Shown piece by piece: positions 16,246 to 26,042 of a DNA stretch of 64,000 nucleotides. Positions within the stretch are counted from its first letter, which is position 1, and every line of letters begins with the position of its first letter. The notes beneath the pieces are model-generated. The model searched no databases. It saw nothing but the letters and a program-made list of their open reading frames with translations, and was not told where the DNA came from. The stretch covers positions 29,530-93,529 of the forward strand of contig PEAN01000002.1 in NCBI GenBank assembly GCA_002753735.1, given 5' to 3'. This DNA comes from Magnetococcales bacterium DCbin4 (GTDB lineage: Bacteria > Pseudomonadota > Magnetococcia > Magnetococcales > UBA8363). Position numbers and translations under genes: made by a program.

Positions 16246-16994
16246 CAGGTGCCTATGCCAGCCTCAATGACACCAATTCCGCGATCAAAGGGGTCAAAGA
16301 GGCTGGAGCGACGCTGGAGCAACTGTACGAGAAGCAGGGGCAGACCGCCAAAAAGGCGCTGGATGAGCAGACCAAAGGGACCGGCGCCCTGCAAAAATCA
16401 TTGGCAGATGCCCAGAAAGAGGTCGCCAATTTCAAGGCCAAACTGGATTCCATTTCCGAACACACCGTCAAACGGGTCGAACTGAAGGCCGATGTGGACC
16501 AGGCCAGGAGCGAGTTGAGCGAAATATCCCGGCAACTGAACGCCCTGCGGGACAAAACCATTACGGTCACGACGCGCCACGTCGAGGCCAGATCCGCCGG
16601 CGGTCCCGTCGGTTTTGCCCGTGGTGGTACTGTGCCAGGGGGGTGGGGTGGTGGAGACAAGGTCAGGGCGTTGCTGGAGGCGGGAGAATATATCCTGCGC
16701 AAGGAGGCGGTCCGGCACTACGGGCTGGAATGGATCGAAGCCATGAACCAGATGCGATTGCCGTTGAACATGCCACGGTTTGCGCAGGGCGGGATGGTTT
16801 CCGGTATCAGGATCCCGCAAATCCCCCGTGTCGCGTTCGCCCGGGGTGGTGCAGTCACAGCCGCGGCAACCGAGGTGATACGGCTGGATTTCTTCACAAA
16901 CAACCATCGCGCCACATCCGTCACGGTTCCGCGGGATGAGGGCCTTGCGCTGGTTCGGACGCTGCAGGAATGGCGGCGCGGGTTGGGATCATGA
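16246..16994 (+). pseudogene. Phage tail tape-measure protein, C-terminal fragment
   Basis: From about 16246 the frame reads YASLNDTNSAIKGVKEAGATL, a helical heptad-rich stretch, then the glycine-rich hallmark FARGGTVPGGWGGGDKVRAL followed by LEAGEYILRKEAVRHYGLEW, repeated as FARGGAVTAAATEV. The RGG...PG.G.GD...LL..GE.(V/I)LRKEAV pattern is typical of tape-measure C-termini. Tape-measure proteins are normally many hundreds of residues long; only ~250 remain. No start codon belongs to it. The stop overlaps the next gene as ATGA. Confidence 0.8.
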
Positions 16995-17362
16995 AAAAAC
17001 TAGGCGGGGTGGTGCTGCCCGACTCCATCAGGTGGGTGAACGAATATAGCTGGTCGCCGGTGGCCCACACCACGACCCGCACCCTGGCCGGCAACCATCA
17101 TGTCTGGGTTGCCGCGATGCACGGCGGGCGGCCCATCGATCTGGCCGCGGAACCCTCCTTCACCTGGCTCACCCAATCCCAGGTGGATGCCATCATGGAG
17201 CTGGCCAATCAGCCGGGTGGGATTTTTGAGTTGGAAATCGATGACCGCCTGTTTCGGGTGATGTTCCGGCATGATGATCCGCCCGCAACCTCGTTCTCGA
17301 AAATCCGTCATGCGAAGGCGTGTGAACTGTTTACCGGATCCATCAAACTGGTCCAAGTGTAA
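16991..17362 (+). CDS. Hypothetical phage tail protein
   Basis: 123 residues from ATG 16991, which overlaps the tape-measure stop. The sequence is rich in tryptophan and histidine (WVNEYSWSPVAHTTTRTLAGNHHVWVAA, TWLTQSQVDAIMELANQPGGIFEL). Position immediately after the tape measure suits a distal-tail adaptor. I recognise no specific family. The gene is intact even though its upstream neighbour is truncated. Confidence 0.65.
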   Translation: MKKLGGVVLPDSIRWVNEYSWSPVAHTTTRTLAGNHHVWVAAMHGGRPIDLAAEPSFTWLTQSQVDAIMELANQPGGIFELEIDDRLFRVMFRHDDPPATSFSKIRHAKACELFTGSIKLVQV

Positions 17363-17387
17363 CCCAATCAACTGAAAGCGAAAATCA

Positions 17388-18410
17388 ATGGCGATCACTC
17401 AGCCTGAACTGGTATTCTACAAACCGACGGCGATCAACAACACCGGCTCCAACGGTGGGCGCATGTACACCCAAGCCATCGCCTTGGCCGCGATGAACAA
17501 TGTCTGGCCCAACGTTTCCCAGGCGGAACGGGCAGCCGGGCTGGTCACTTGGCGGAAAGTGTTTTTCAAGGTCGATAACGCCTCCAATCTGTCGTTGATC
17601 GGACCAAAAATCTGGGTCAGCAAACCGACGCCTGGAGATGATCGGGTGTTGATCTTCCCCGGAACCCAGACCGACACCCAGGCGACCAAGATTGAAACAC
17701 GGTTCTATGGCTGCGGGTTTTTGGACGCGAATGTTTCCGCTGGCGCGGGATCGGTGGATGTCAACGTGGAGGATCCCACCGACGTTATTTTCCAACCCGG
17801 CGATCTGGTGTGTATTTCGAACAAAACGAGCGTCAATGATCCCTCCGGGACCGTTCAATTCGTGACCGTGGACACGGTATCCTGGAACGGGAACAAAGCC
17901 ACGCTGACCTTCGCCATTGGTGAGGAGCTTTTGGACGGTTATACCACTGCCCAGGGAACCACCGTGGCGTCAGTCCACACCCCGGCGGACATTGCCACCT
18001 CCTGGGAGGCGTGGGGCGGATCGACGGTGGCCGGGACCTGGAATGGGACCTCCCCGGCAACCCCACCCACCACCATCGTTCCGGTGCTGGACAACATTGG
18101 CACCATCTACCAAACCTGGACGCTGACGTTTACCGACGCCACCAACTTCACCTGCACCGGGGATACGGTGGGGGGTGTGGCGGGAGGGACCATCGGCAGC
18201 ACGTTCGCGCCGAACAACCCCGCCTTTTCCCGGCCTTATTTCACTCTGCCCGTCACCGGTTGGGGCGGAACGTGGGCGGCAACCGAGGTGTTGACCTTTC
18301 GCACAATCCCCGCTGCGGTGCCGATGTGGTGGAAACGGATCGTCCCGGCAGGCGCGGCCAGCACGGCGGCGGATGAGGTGGTCGTGAGTTTCAGTGGAGC
18401 CAGCGCATGA
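17388..18410 (+). CDS. Hypothetical phage structural protein
   Basis: 340 residues, beta-rich and low in lysine, with many Thr/Ser/Gly/Asp residues. The N-terminal segment (QPELVFYKPTAINNTGSNGGRMY) and LGPKIWVSKPTPGDDRVLIF-like strands suggest a tail or baseplate protein. A threonine/glycine-rich, immunoglobulin-like second half starts near residue 210. I do not recognise a family. The stop overlaps the next small gene as ATGA. Confidence 0.6.
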   Translation: MAITQPELVFYKPTAINNTGSNGGRMYTQAIALAAMNNVWPNVSQAERAAGLVTWRKVFFKVDNASNLSLIGPKIWVSKPTPGDDRVLIFPGTQTDTQATKIETRFYGCGFLDANVSAGAGSVDVNVEDPTDVIFQPGDLVCISNKTSVNDPSGTVQFVTVDTVSWNGNKATLTFAIGEELLDGYTTAQGTTVASVHTPADIATSWEAWGGSTVAGTWNGTSPATPPTTIVPVLDNIGTIYQTWTLTFTDATNFTCTGDTVGGVAGGTIGSTFAPNNPAFSRPYFTLPVTGWGGTWAATEVLTFRTIPAAVPMWWKRIVPAGAASTAADEVVVSFSGASA

Positions 18411-18565
18411 CCGTCGCCGCGACCAATCTTCTGCTGGATGTGACCCCGGCGGAAGCGGATGAGCCGTTTGAGTTGATCACCGAGGAATCCCTTCAGGAAG
18501 GGTCAACGCCGGTTGAGCTGGCGTATACCTCGGCCACTGTTTTTGTCGAGGATTTGCAAAAATGA
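18407..18565 (+). CDS. Small phage protein, 52 residues
   Basis: A short gene starting MTVAATNLLLDVTPAEADEP and ending VFVEDLQK, with translational overlaps (ATGA) at both ends, so it is surely part of the coupled tail operon. It is acidic and has no recognisable domain. Its existence is supported by the double overlap rather than by homology. Confidence 0.6.
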   Translation: MTVAATNLLLDVTPAEADEPFELITEESLQEGSTPVELAYTSATVFVEDLQK

Positions 18566-19656
18566 CAGGAGAAACGAGCACGTTTGTGACGTCGATGAGA
18601 TTGACTCCAGACACTGTAAAGAAATATTGCAGAGGAGATTTTCGAGTCACGGAAGAAAACGATCCTGATGTCATAATCGGCAGGAGTTTGCGGGGAGTTA
18701 CGTCGGGAACCCCATTAGAACAGGCGGATCGCGTATACAACTATTTGGCCGCATTTCATGGTGGCGCGAACAGCCGAAACTTGAAGTCGTTCTGCCCCGC
18801 AATGTTCAAAGGGCCGCGCCCGGAAAATCCACCCCCGCCACCGCGACCAGCGGTAGTGCATTATGATCCGCCGCCGCCCAAGGTGGCCATTCCCGAACCA
18901 CCCCCGGTCCCCAAACCGCCCCCGGAAACCAGGCAGGTCTATTCGAGCGTCCTGGATGTGGTGAAACCAGGGGTGCAGAGGGTTCGCCTCTATTGTTCCG
19001 AGGCTGTGGCGAAGACCGCCAACCTGACCGTCAGCAGCGATTGCACGGTTCGACTGATCGGGCGCAGGTATGAGCCGGTGACGGAAACCATCCATTTCAA
19101 CCGGTCAACCCGTGGACGGCTGCGGTATTTCTACGACCGACAGGAGCCGAAAATTGAACACAAATCGCAATTTTGGCTGACCGACGGCCGGGAGGCGGAC
19201 ACTCCCGTATTTGACCGGCAGTCCGGTACTTTTGTCTCGATGAGCGAAGTCACGGGATCGATGATCGTGACGTATTCGCCCGGATTCTCACTCTACGAGG
19301 TGACGTATCGTGTCGGCAAATCATTGGTGTCCGAGGAACATTTCAACCGCATGCGTGACGCATGGTTGAAGGGGGACATCAATACCGTTCCCATTGTCCC
19401 CGTCAGGGTGTACGCCCAGTCGAAATGGCACGCCACCCAGGCGTCATTCCAGCGTAAATTTTGGCCGACCGGGACGGCTCAACTGAGCTTCAACAAGGGT
19501 TCCCAATACACCGAGCAACCAGGGACCCGCGTTTCGGAGACGGTCCGGGTTTACAGTGCGACGGATCCAACCGTGTTTATCGATATTCAACGGGACAAAT
19601 ATGTTGAGATGAAAAACAGTGTGACCGGCGAGCCGTTCATCATGAGGCTGTACTGA
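18562..19656 (+). CDS. Phage tail-associated protein with proline-rich linker
   Basis: 364 residues in three parts: a charged N-terminal helical region (VKKYCRGDFRVTEENDPDVIIG), a proline-rich linker at ~95-125 (ENPPPPPRPAVVHYDPPPPK, VPKPPPETRQ), and a beta-rich C-terminal domain from ~135. The linker suggests a flexible connection between a virion anchor and an exposed domain. Family not recognised. It is coupled to neighbours on both sides. Confidence 0.6.
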   Translation: MTGETSTFVTSMRLTPDTVKKYCRGDFRVTEENDPDVIIGRSLRGVTSGTPLEQADRVYNYLAAFHGGANSRNLKSFCPAMFKGPRPENPPPPPRPAVVHYDPPPPKVAIPEPPPVPKPPPETRQVYSSVLDVVKPGVQRVRLYCSEAVAKTANLTVSSDCTVRLIGRRYEPVTETIHFNRSTRGRLRYFYDRQEPKIEHKSQFWLTDGREADTPVFDRQSGTFVSMSEVTGSMIVTYSPGFSLYEVTYRVGKSLVSEEHFNRMRDAWLKGDINTVPIVPVRVYAQSKWHATQASFQRKFWPTGTAQLSFNKGSQYTEQPGTRVSETVRVYSATDPTVFIDIQRDKYVEMKNSVTGEPFIMRLY

Positions 19657-20519
19657 TGGCCATGACAATCAATCTCGGCCCGTTCGCCCGCATCGTCGGA
19701 CATAATTTGGGCGGCAAGCGGATGGACAAGATCGCCACAGTGACCCTCGAAAACAATTTCATGACGAGGATGGCCTTTGGTGACGGCGGAAACAAATTAT
19801 ACGCCGTCATCTCAAAACCAGTTTCCGGCCTGCGCATTCAGGAATACACGCTGTCCACCCCCTGGATGATCGAATCCATGACGCTCACGAAAGAGGTTGT
19901 AACCAGTGGTTTTTTCATTGCTGGAGACAGAGTATTCATTCCTTCGCCGGGGAACACCGCGTTCCTTTTCGAATATTACCGGTCCAGGGTGGTTGTATAT
20001 TCTCTTTCTGTCCCGTGGGATTTGACTTCCATCCCCCCAGACTGGACATCTTCTACGGAATTCACACTTCCGGGGGTAAACGGTTATGCCTGCATGAGTT
20101 CCGATGGATTGAGGTTATTGACCTACCTTGGGGGGTTTAACGCAGGACATGCGCGCTACGGTATCCAACAAACCATCCTTCGCGCCCCTTGGGACTTCAG
20201 TTATCTTTCCTGGCATGGATGGAGTTACACGTTTCAATCCTTGCCTGGATTCTCGGCGATTGCCTTCAGTCCCGATGGCGCTTCCCTGTTTGGACTGGAA
20301 GAAAAGGATGACCGCGTGATCGTTCACCGATATTCCCTGCTCCCTTGGGGTTCAACGGACCCTTGGAGATTGTTGGATGCGATCAAATTGGTTGGCAGCT
20401 ACGAGGTTTCTCCCGTGCGCGGTTCCCCGGTGGGATTGCTGGTTTCCGACGATGGCCGATACGTCTACGCCTTCGTGACATTCGCCGAAACGTCAACCAT
20501 CACCCAATTCAAGGTGTAG
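19656..20519 (+). CDS. Phage beta-propeller-like repeat protein
   Basis: 287 residues with four to five repeats built around Y(S/T)LS.PW: EYTLSTPWMIESM, VYSLSVPWDLTS, TILRAPWDFSYL, RYSLLPWG. Interleaved stretches such as AFSPDGASLFGLEEKDDRVIVHRY and LLVSDDGRYVYAFV are typical blades of WD40/YVTN-like propellers. Such proteins occur in phage tail-tip and adsorption regions. The start overlaps the preceding stop by one base. No enzymatic residues are evident. Confidence 0.65.
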   Translation: MAMTINLGPFARIVGHNLGGKRMDKIATVTLENNFMTRMAFGDGGNKLYAVISKPVSGLRIQEYTLSTPWMIESMTLTKEVVTSGFFIAGDRVFIPSPGNTAFLFEYYRSRVVVYSLSVPWDLTSIPPDWTSSTEFTLPGVNGYACMSSDGLRLLTYLGGFNAGHARYGIQQTILRAPWDFSYLSWHGWSYTFQSLPGFSAIAFSPDGASLFGLEEKDDRVIVHRYSLLPWGSTDPWRLLDAIKLVGSYEVSPVRGSPVGLLVSDDGRYVYAFVTFAETSTITQFKV

Positions 20520-20524
20520 GCCGT

Positions 20525-22144
20525 ATGGGTTACCCAGAGATCATCATTGCCGATGCGCCAACCTACTACTGGCGGCTGAGCGAGGCATCGGGAAATCCGG
20601 TTTCGAGCATGGGTACGGCAACTCTGGGCGTGAGCGGCACTTGGACGCGTCAGGTTGAGGGTGCGATTATTTCAGATTCCGCCACCAATTATGCCATGAG
20701 CGCGGCAACAACAACTGGACTGTGTTATCTGACCCGCAATAGCGTCAGTCTCAATTGGGCAAAATTTTCGTACGAATTGTGGTTTATCCAACCATCAGCA
20801 AATGCTGGCAGCGATCTGTTCCTGTTCAATCATAGTACCGGTCCGCAGCTCAAATGCAGACACGGCGGATCTGACCGTTTAACGTTTGTCCTCAGCAGCA
20901 TCGTATTGCAGAGCAGTACCTCCCATCAGTTGGATGTTTGGAATCATGCTGTTGTCACGGCTGGGTCCGGAGTTGTCAAAATTTACCTGAACGGACAACT
21001 CGTCGGATCAGGAGCCTTGGATACAGCGGGCAATACATCACCATCGCTGGCGTGGGGTACCAGCCCCTCGGGGACGGGAATATTGTATGGCTCTCTGGAC
21101 GAGCTTGCATACTACTACAATAAAGCGCTGACCACCGACCAGATTTCCGAGCATTATCTGGCCGGAAGACCGCCGGTTCCGGTTTCCGGCAGTATTTCAG
21201 CAGCATGGAATATCCAGCTTGAATGTACAGCAAGGGCATCCTATTCGCTGGCGGCGACCATCCCTGCCCGGGAATTGACCGCCAGCCATTGCCTGGAAGC
21301 AGGGCAAGCCCTGTCGGCCCCGTTTGCGGTAACGGTCGGTCGGGAGATTTCCGCCCCCAGCGACATCACCGTGGAACATGAAATCGCCTCTTCCCGCGCG
21401 CTTCTGGTCGGTCAGGCGATCATTGCGACCTATGCGGTGGGTATCGAGCAGGTCCAGCAGGTGTTGTCAGCGCCGTATTCAGTGATCGTCGAGCAATCAC
21501 TGGTTGCGCCCTGTTCGACAATCGTTGGTCGATCCCTGACCGCTCCCTATTCGGTGGCCGCAACCCGGGCAACACAATCCCTGGCGGCGCCGTATCGTGT
21601 AACGGTCGAATCGGTCCTGGCGGCACCCTATTCAGTGGGCGCAACCGTCGTCAGTCGAGACCTGGCGGCTCGATATGACGTCACCATCGAACAGGAGGTA
21701 TCCGCATCCTATCGGGTCCTGGTTGAACGGGCACTGGAATCCGCCTGCTCCCTCAGTGTCGGCGCCAGCGTGCATGCACGCTATTCGGCGGCGGATTTTA
21801 TTGATCGTGACCTCGCAGGGGCATGGTCCATTGATGTCGGGTCGGCGATCACAGCCGGATTCGAGGTGCCGGTGTGCGCCGAATTACGCAGCCTGTACGG
21901 GTGGGGTGTGAGCGGTTCGATTCTGGCCAGGTGGGAATCGCAACAGGTTGTCTCACAACAGATTGTTGCGCCTTATGTGTCGGTTGTCGAGGGTGTGGCC
22001 GCAGAGCTGAGGGCCAGATACGGCCTGCTCGAATACAATCCCGTCGCCAACGAACTGACCGCGTATTGGAGCCTGTTGAGCGGTTTGGAATCGCAGACCC
22101 GCGTGGCCGAGTTCAGCGTGGTCTATAAGGGCGTTTCGCTATGA
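20525..22144 (+). CDS. LamG/concanavalin-like domain protein with long beta-repeat stalk
   Basis: 539 residues from ATG 20525, following AAGGTGTAGG. Residues ~5-220 form a LamG-like jelly-roll (APTYYWRLSEASGNPV; NHAVVTAGSGVVKIYLNGQLV; YGSLDELAYYYNKALTTDQI), a sugar- or surface-binding fold. From ~235 to ~520 the protein turns into short repeats of about 12-13 residues around (L/I).APYSV..(E/G), for example LSAPYSVIVEQ, LTAPYSVAATR, LAAPYRVTVE. The repeat part is probably a stalk. Role: tail-tip or fibre adhesin. It is coupled to the next gene by ATGA. Confidence 0.7.
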   Translation: MGYPEIIIADAPTYYWRLSEASGNPVSSMGTATLGVSGTWTRQVEGAIISDSATNYAMSAATTTGLCYLTRNSVSLNWAKFSYELWFIQPSANAGSDLFLFNHSTGPQLKCRHGGSDRLTFVLSSIVLQSSTSHQLDVWNHAVVTAGSGVVKIYLNGQLVGSGALDTAGNTSPSLAWGTSPSGTGILYGSLDELAYYYNKALTTDQISEHYLAGRPPVPVSGSISAAWNIQLECTARASYSLAATIPARELTASHCLEAGQALSAPFAVTVGREISAPSDITVEHEIASSRALLVGQAIIATYAVGIEQVQQVLSAPYSVIVEQSLVAPCSTIVGRSLTAPYSVAATRATQSLAAPYRVTVESVLAAPYSVGATVVSRDLAARYDVTIEQEVSASYRVLVERALESACSLSVGASVHARYSAADFIDRDLAGAWSIDVGSAITAGFEVPVCAELRSLYGWGVSGSILARWESQQVVSQQIVAPYVSVVEGVAAELRARYGLLEYNPVANELTAYWSLLSGLESQTRVAEFSVVYKGVSL

Positions 22145-23520
22145 GCGTCGTGGCCATCAACATCGGGATCTCCGAGGGGGGCTACGCCTGGACCGGAACC
22201 GTGACCCTGGATGATCTGGCCGATTTTCAAAGGGTCACCATTGGCGATCCGATCACGGTCACCATTGGCGGGGAGGTGTTCAGCCTGATGGTGGACAGCA
22301 AAACGCTGTCCCGCGATGGCGTCAATGCGCCTGTCATGTCCCTGTCGGTCATCAGCCCGACCGCCCTGCTCGATGCGCCGTTTGCCCGGTCCGTCGATTT
22401 GACGATGCCAGTGGATACGACGGCAAGGGCGGTCGCGGAATCGGCTGTCGGTGCTGCAATCCTGTGGGATTTGGTGGATTGGATGATTCCGGCAAGTCTT
22501 CTTTCGTTTTATGCCGCGACCCCATTGTCCATCGCTCGGGCCATCGCAACATCCGCCGGAGGTATGGTGGAGACCATGCCGAACGGGGCGTTGCGGGTCC
22601 GGCACCGTTTCCCGGTCCCGGTGCCCGATTGGGAATTAACAAACATCCCCGACCATCACGTACTCACCGATGTTATTGATAATCTGTCATGCATGGAGAC
22701 CTATTCCGTCCCCGAGCTGGTGGACCGGGTCGTTGTCCGATCCTCCGAGATGAAAGAGGCGCTCCTGTCCATGGAAGTTGACGGCAGACCGAGCGGGCTG
22801 AACGGCGGCATCACGGCGTTCAAGGGAGGGATGACCGCCTATTTCCTGGTCCATGCCGATACGGAAAAAATCAGGGAGGTCACCGTCGATCCATCCGTCG
22901 GCAATGTTGTCGAGGCGTCGGCGCAGAACTATCTGGCCACACAACTCGTTCATTTCGATTCGACCAGGCGCACCGTTGCGCTGGAAACCCCAACCTCCAA
23001 TATCGTCAAGGTCGTATGGTACGGCAACAGCCTGGGTAAGCTGATCCTCGGGAAGGATGGAAAAACCGTCACTTCCGAATTGCCCGGGACGGGGATTGCC
23101 CAGGTCCATTATACGGTGCAAAGTTTCGCGTTCGGGGTGCAACTGCCGAAAACAGTCGGAGATGCGGATCGTTACCCGGTTAACGTCGCACTGACGGGCC
23201 GCGTGACGGATACCTCTGAACTGGTCTGTCAACGTGGGGAGGGCGATCATCCAGGAGAAGATGTCGTCGATCCGTTCCTGACCACCCTTGATGCACGCCT
23301 GTCACGCGGCAGGGCCATCATCGACCAGGGATCGGGATTGCGGGAGGTCAGCCTGACCTGTGTCCACCGCCCGGGGATCATGCCGGGGGATCTGGTCAAG
23401 ATCCACGATGCCATGATGGGCCGCTCCTGGGTCGGGAAGGTCACCGGAGTCAGGCACGACGTGCGGTTTTCGGTGATGACCACCAGTCTGGAGGTTGCCC
23501 GTGGCCAATCCCGTCCTTGA
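22141..23520 (+). CDS. Phage tail hub / baseplate-like protein
   Basis: 459 residues. Length, position, and the pattern of an N-terminal beta domain (RVTIGDPITVTIGGEVFSLM), a central domain with ARAIATSAGGMVETMPNGAL and a C-terminal SLTCVHRPGIMPGDLVKIHD domain suggest a tail hub (Mu gpP / gp27-like, DNA-circulation/late-control superfamily). The segment HRPGIMPGDLVKI.D.......GKV is typical of the domain that ends such hubs. Assignment is by pattern only. Confidence 0.6.
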   Translation: MSVVAINIGISEGGYAWTGTVTLDDLADFQRVTIGDPITVTIGGEVFSLMVDSKTLSRDGVNAPVMSLSVISPTALLDAPFARSVDLTMPVDTTARAVAESAVGAAILWDLVDWMIPASLLSFYAATPLSIARAIATSAGGMVETMPNGALRVRHRFPVPVPDWELTNIPDHHVLTDVIDNLSCMETYSVPELVDRVVVRSSEMKEALLSMEVDGRPSGLNGGITAFKGGMTAYFLVHADTEKIREVTVDPSVGNVVEASAQNYLATQLVHFDSTRRTVALETPTSNIVKVVWYGNSLGKLILGKDGKTVTSELPGTGIAQVHYTVQSFAFGVQLPKTVGDADRYPVNVALTGRVTDTSELVCQRGEGDHPGEDVVDPFLTTLDARLSRGRAIIDQGSGLREVSLTCVHRPGIMPGDLVKIHDAMMGRSWVGKVTGVRHDVRFSVMTTSLEVARGQSRP

Positions 23521-23728
23521 GCTGCGGCATTTGCTCTCTTCGACCCGGACCGAAACAGGGAAGGTCCTTGAATTGACATCCAAGACAACCGCCCTGATCG
23601 CCACCTCAAGCGGCAGTCGCGAACTGCCCTACGAGGGCACCCTGGCCATCGGTGACATCGTTATGATCAAAAACGGACGGGCCGCAAAACGGCGCATGTC
23701 CGAAACCGCACCCGTTTATTTTGTATGA
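23501..23728 (+). CDS. Small phage protein downstream of the tail hub
   Basis: 75 residues. GTG 23501 is chosen for GGAGG at 23490-23494; a TTG at 23495 is also in frame. The gene overlaps the end of the hub gene by 20 bases. Sequence: LEVTSKTTALIATSSGSRELPYEG-like strands and IGDIVMIKNGRAAKRR, compatible with a small OB/SH3-like domain. Function unknown; its place suggests a tail-tip accessory. Confidence 0.55.
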   Translation: MANPVLELRHLLSSTRTETGKVLELTSKTTALIATSSGSRELPYEGTLAIGDIVMIKNGRAAKRRMSETAPVYFV

Positions 23729-23761
23729 CGAGACCGTACAACCCATTGAACGGAGGATGAG

Positions 23762-24028
23762 ATGAATACGAGCGTGTTCGACAGCGTCTTGTTGCGCGAT
23801 GCCCTGGGGGTCTCCGAGTTGATGACCTCCCGGTACGCCTATGACGCCAACGGCAACGTGGAATATATCGGCCTGGCCAAACCCGGAACCGCCGAGGACG
23901 CCCCGGGGTGGCTGATCCGGAAAATTGCCTACGACGCCCAACAACGACCGGTATCGGTCACATTCCCCGACGGCCGCGCCAACATTGGCCAGGTATGGGA
24001 TGCCCGTGCCGGTTACACCTATCTGTAA
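23762..24028 (+). CDS. Small phage tail-region protein with YD-like motif
   Basis: 88 residues after a strong GGAGG. LRDALGVSELMTSRYAYDANGNVEYIGLAKPGTAEDAPGWLIRKIAYDAQQRPVSVTFPDG is a widespread type of small phage protein found next to tail-fibre genes. YDANGN is reminiscent of RHS/YD repeats, but a single copy does not make an RHS protein. It could be a fibre connector or a chaperone; this is not known. Confidence 0.65.
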   Translation: MNTSVFDSVLLRDALGVSELMTSRYAYDANGNVEYIGLAKPGTAEDAPGWLIRKIAYDAQQRPVSVTFPDGRANIGQVWDARAGYTYL

Positions 24029-24043
24029 AAAGGAAATGCACCC

Positions 24044-25780
24044 ATGCCATATCAAATCAATCCAATTACGGGCGCCATGGACCTTGTCGGTGGCGCTCAA
24101 GGTTCCCAAGGGATTCAAGGTCCACCCGGACCTGCCGGTGCCGATGGTGCCCAAGGCCCGCAGGGTCCCCAGGGGATTCAAGGTATTCCTGGAGCCGATG
24201 GTGCCCAAGGCCCGCAGGGGATTCAGGGACCTCCCGGACCCGCCGGGGCTGACGGTGCCACGGGACCGCAGGGGATTCAGGGATCTCCCGGACCCGCCGG
24301 CGCCGATGGAGCCCAAGGCCCGCAGGGGATTCAGGGCCCACCCGGACCCGCCGGCGCCCAGGGTCCCCAAGGAGTTGCAGGCCAGGCGATCCTTCATCGC
24401 GATGCCTGGGATTCCGGGACCGCCTACATCCCGGGTGATGGCGTGACCCATGGCGGGTCGAGCTATTTTTGCAAGGTGGGACACACCAACCAGGAGCCGC
24501 CCAATGCCACGTATTGGGGTTTGTTGGCGGCAAAGGGTGATCCCGGCGCCCCAGGTGCCGGCGGGGTGTCCGGGATGGTTCCCGGTGGACTGCTGATCGG
24601 GGCTGCCGATGGGAGCGCGACACAGGACGCCGCGCTGTCCTGGGATAACACGTACAAGCGTTTGGGGATTGGGACCAACACGCCATCCAATGTGGTGTCC
24701 GTGAGGATGGCCGCACCGGCTATCGTCGATATTACTTCTATAGCCACTCTAACCCAAACAAACGCGCATTCATCTGCCGTACCAACATTGGCGAATATGA
24801 CGGACGGCGCAATATCCACGGATCAAGGGACGTGGATTACCGATGGGACCGTCGAGTTGGCGTTTCCCTATAGCGTAACAATGACGAGGCTCGCGTTTTA
24901 CAGCGGGACGTTTCCCGTAAAAAACGCGTTGGTGCAGGCATGGAACGGTTCTACGTGGGTAACGCCCCTGCTGTCGAGTACAATAAACTGTACTTGGAAC
25001 GGATCTAGTCTGGAGTGTAACAATCTGACGGGATGGATAACGTGCAATTTCAGTGAAATTGCAACGACGAAGATCAAATTAAGCTTAAATTCACCCTATT
25101 GGGCAGGAGCACAGAACAACATTCGCGAACTCAAAGTAGAAGGCTATGCGGGTTTTGACTCCCTTGCCCTAGACGTGACGAATACAAGTAAAATTGGCTT
25201 GGGTACCTCAAACCCTCAAGCCAAGTTAGACATAGGGAACCCTCTCGACACCCTTTCGTTGCGTGTGTACCGCGCAGGATCCACCCCGACCGATGCGATT
25301 GCGACCTTTCACTCCAACATCGGCGGGGTCGGGACCAAGGTTTGCGAAATCCGCAATACCGGCGGCGTTTACAATATCGGGACGGTGTTTGGTGGGTTAT
25401 CCGATGAAAGGTTCAAGGAAAACATCACGGACAGCACTCAAAAACTGGAGGAGCTGCGCGCGGTCCGGGTACGGAAATTCAACTTCATCGGCCACCCGGA
25501 ATTTCCCCAGATCGGGATGATCGCTCAGGAATTGGAAGACATTTTCCCCGGCCTGGTCACCGAAACCGAGGATACCGAAACCATTCCCGATCCCGACTGG
25601 ATTCCTGGCGCAGGCCAGACCGAAACAGATCGACCCTTCATCACCCGTCACCCGGGAACGGTGACCAAGTCGATCAAATATTCCGTATTCGTCCCGATTT
25701 TGATCAAAGCACTCCAGGAACTCGCCGCCAAGAATGACGCCTTGGAGACCCGAGTGGCGGCGCTGGAGGCAAGACAATAA
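24044..25780 (+). CDS. Tail fibre: collagen-like repeats, binding domains and S74 chaperone
   Basis: 578 residues with AAGGA upstream. Residues ~16-115 are collagen Gly-X-X triplets ([19 protein letters not shown] repeated). Then comes a carbohydrate-binding-module-like unit ([25 protein letters not shown]...TYWGLL), a second short collagen patch, a discoidin-like beta domain (~230-375), and a C-terminal S74 intramolecular chaperone ([21 protein letters not shown]...[13 protein letters not shown]...[15 protein letters not shown]) ending in a coiled coil. The chaperone normally trimerises the fibre and cuts itself off before the Ser of [10 protein letters not shown]. This is the probable receptor-binding fibre of the phage. 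Confidence 0.88.
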   Translation: MPYQINPITGAMDLVGGAQGSQGIQGPPGPAGADGAQGPQGPQGIQGIPGADGAQGPQGIQGPPGPAGADGATGPQGIQGSPGPAGADGAQGPQGIQGPPGPAGAQGPQGVAGQAILHRDAWDSGTAYIPGDGVTHGGSSYFCKVGHTNQEPPNATYWGLLAAKGDPGAPGAGGVSGMVPGGLLIGAADGSATQDAALSWDNTYKRLGIGTNTPSNVVSVRMAAPAIVDITSIATLTQTNAHSSAVPTLANMTDGAISTDQGTWITDGTVELAFPYSVTMTRLAFYSGTFPVKNALVQAWNGSTWVTPLLSSTINCTWNGSSLECNNLTGWITCNFSEIATTKIKLSLNSPYWAGAQNNIRELKVEGYAGFDSLALDVTNTSKIGLGTSNPQAKLDIGNPLDTLSLRVYRAGSTPTDAIATFHSNIGGVGTKVCEIRNTGGVYNIGTVFGGLSDERFKENITDSTQKLEELRAVRVRKFNFIGHPEFPQIGMIAQELEDIFPGLVTETEDTETIPDPDWIPGAGQTETDRPFITRHPGTVTKSIKYSVFVPILIKALQELAAKNDALETRVAALEARQ

Positions 25781-26042
25781 GACAGTTGAAGTTTTTCTGG
25801 TTACGAACCTCTTGACCAAAAAAATATCTCAAAGACCGCAACAGAAAACATATTACAGTTCGGGAGATAGGATATGAAGAAAGGCACCCCCCTTTGTACA
25901 GCAGGCATTTTGGCTGGCTTGATTCAGGATCGGCTCCAAAAGAATACGGTCTGCCGGAACGGGTTGATATTCCTCTGCCAAGGAGGCTTCGTGCAAAAAG
26001 CAAGGCTCCTCCTTGGCGCTTTCATTCTTCCAGAGGGAACCA

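Noticed and set aside
23606..24484. Glycine-rich 292-codon frame antisense to the collagen-like fibre
   Set aside because: The apparent repeats are the complement of the Gly-X-X coding repeats.
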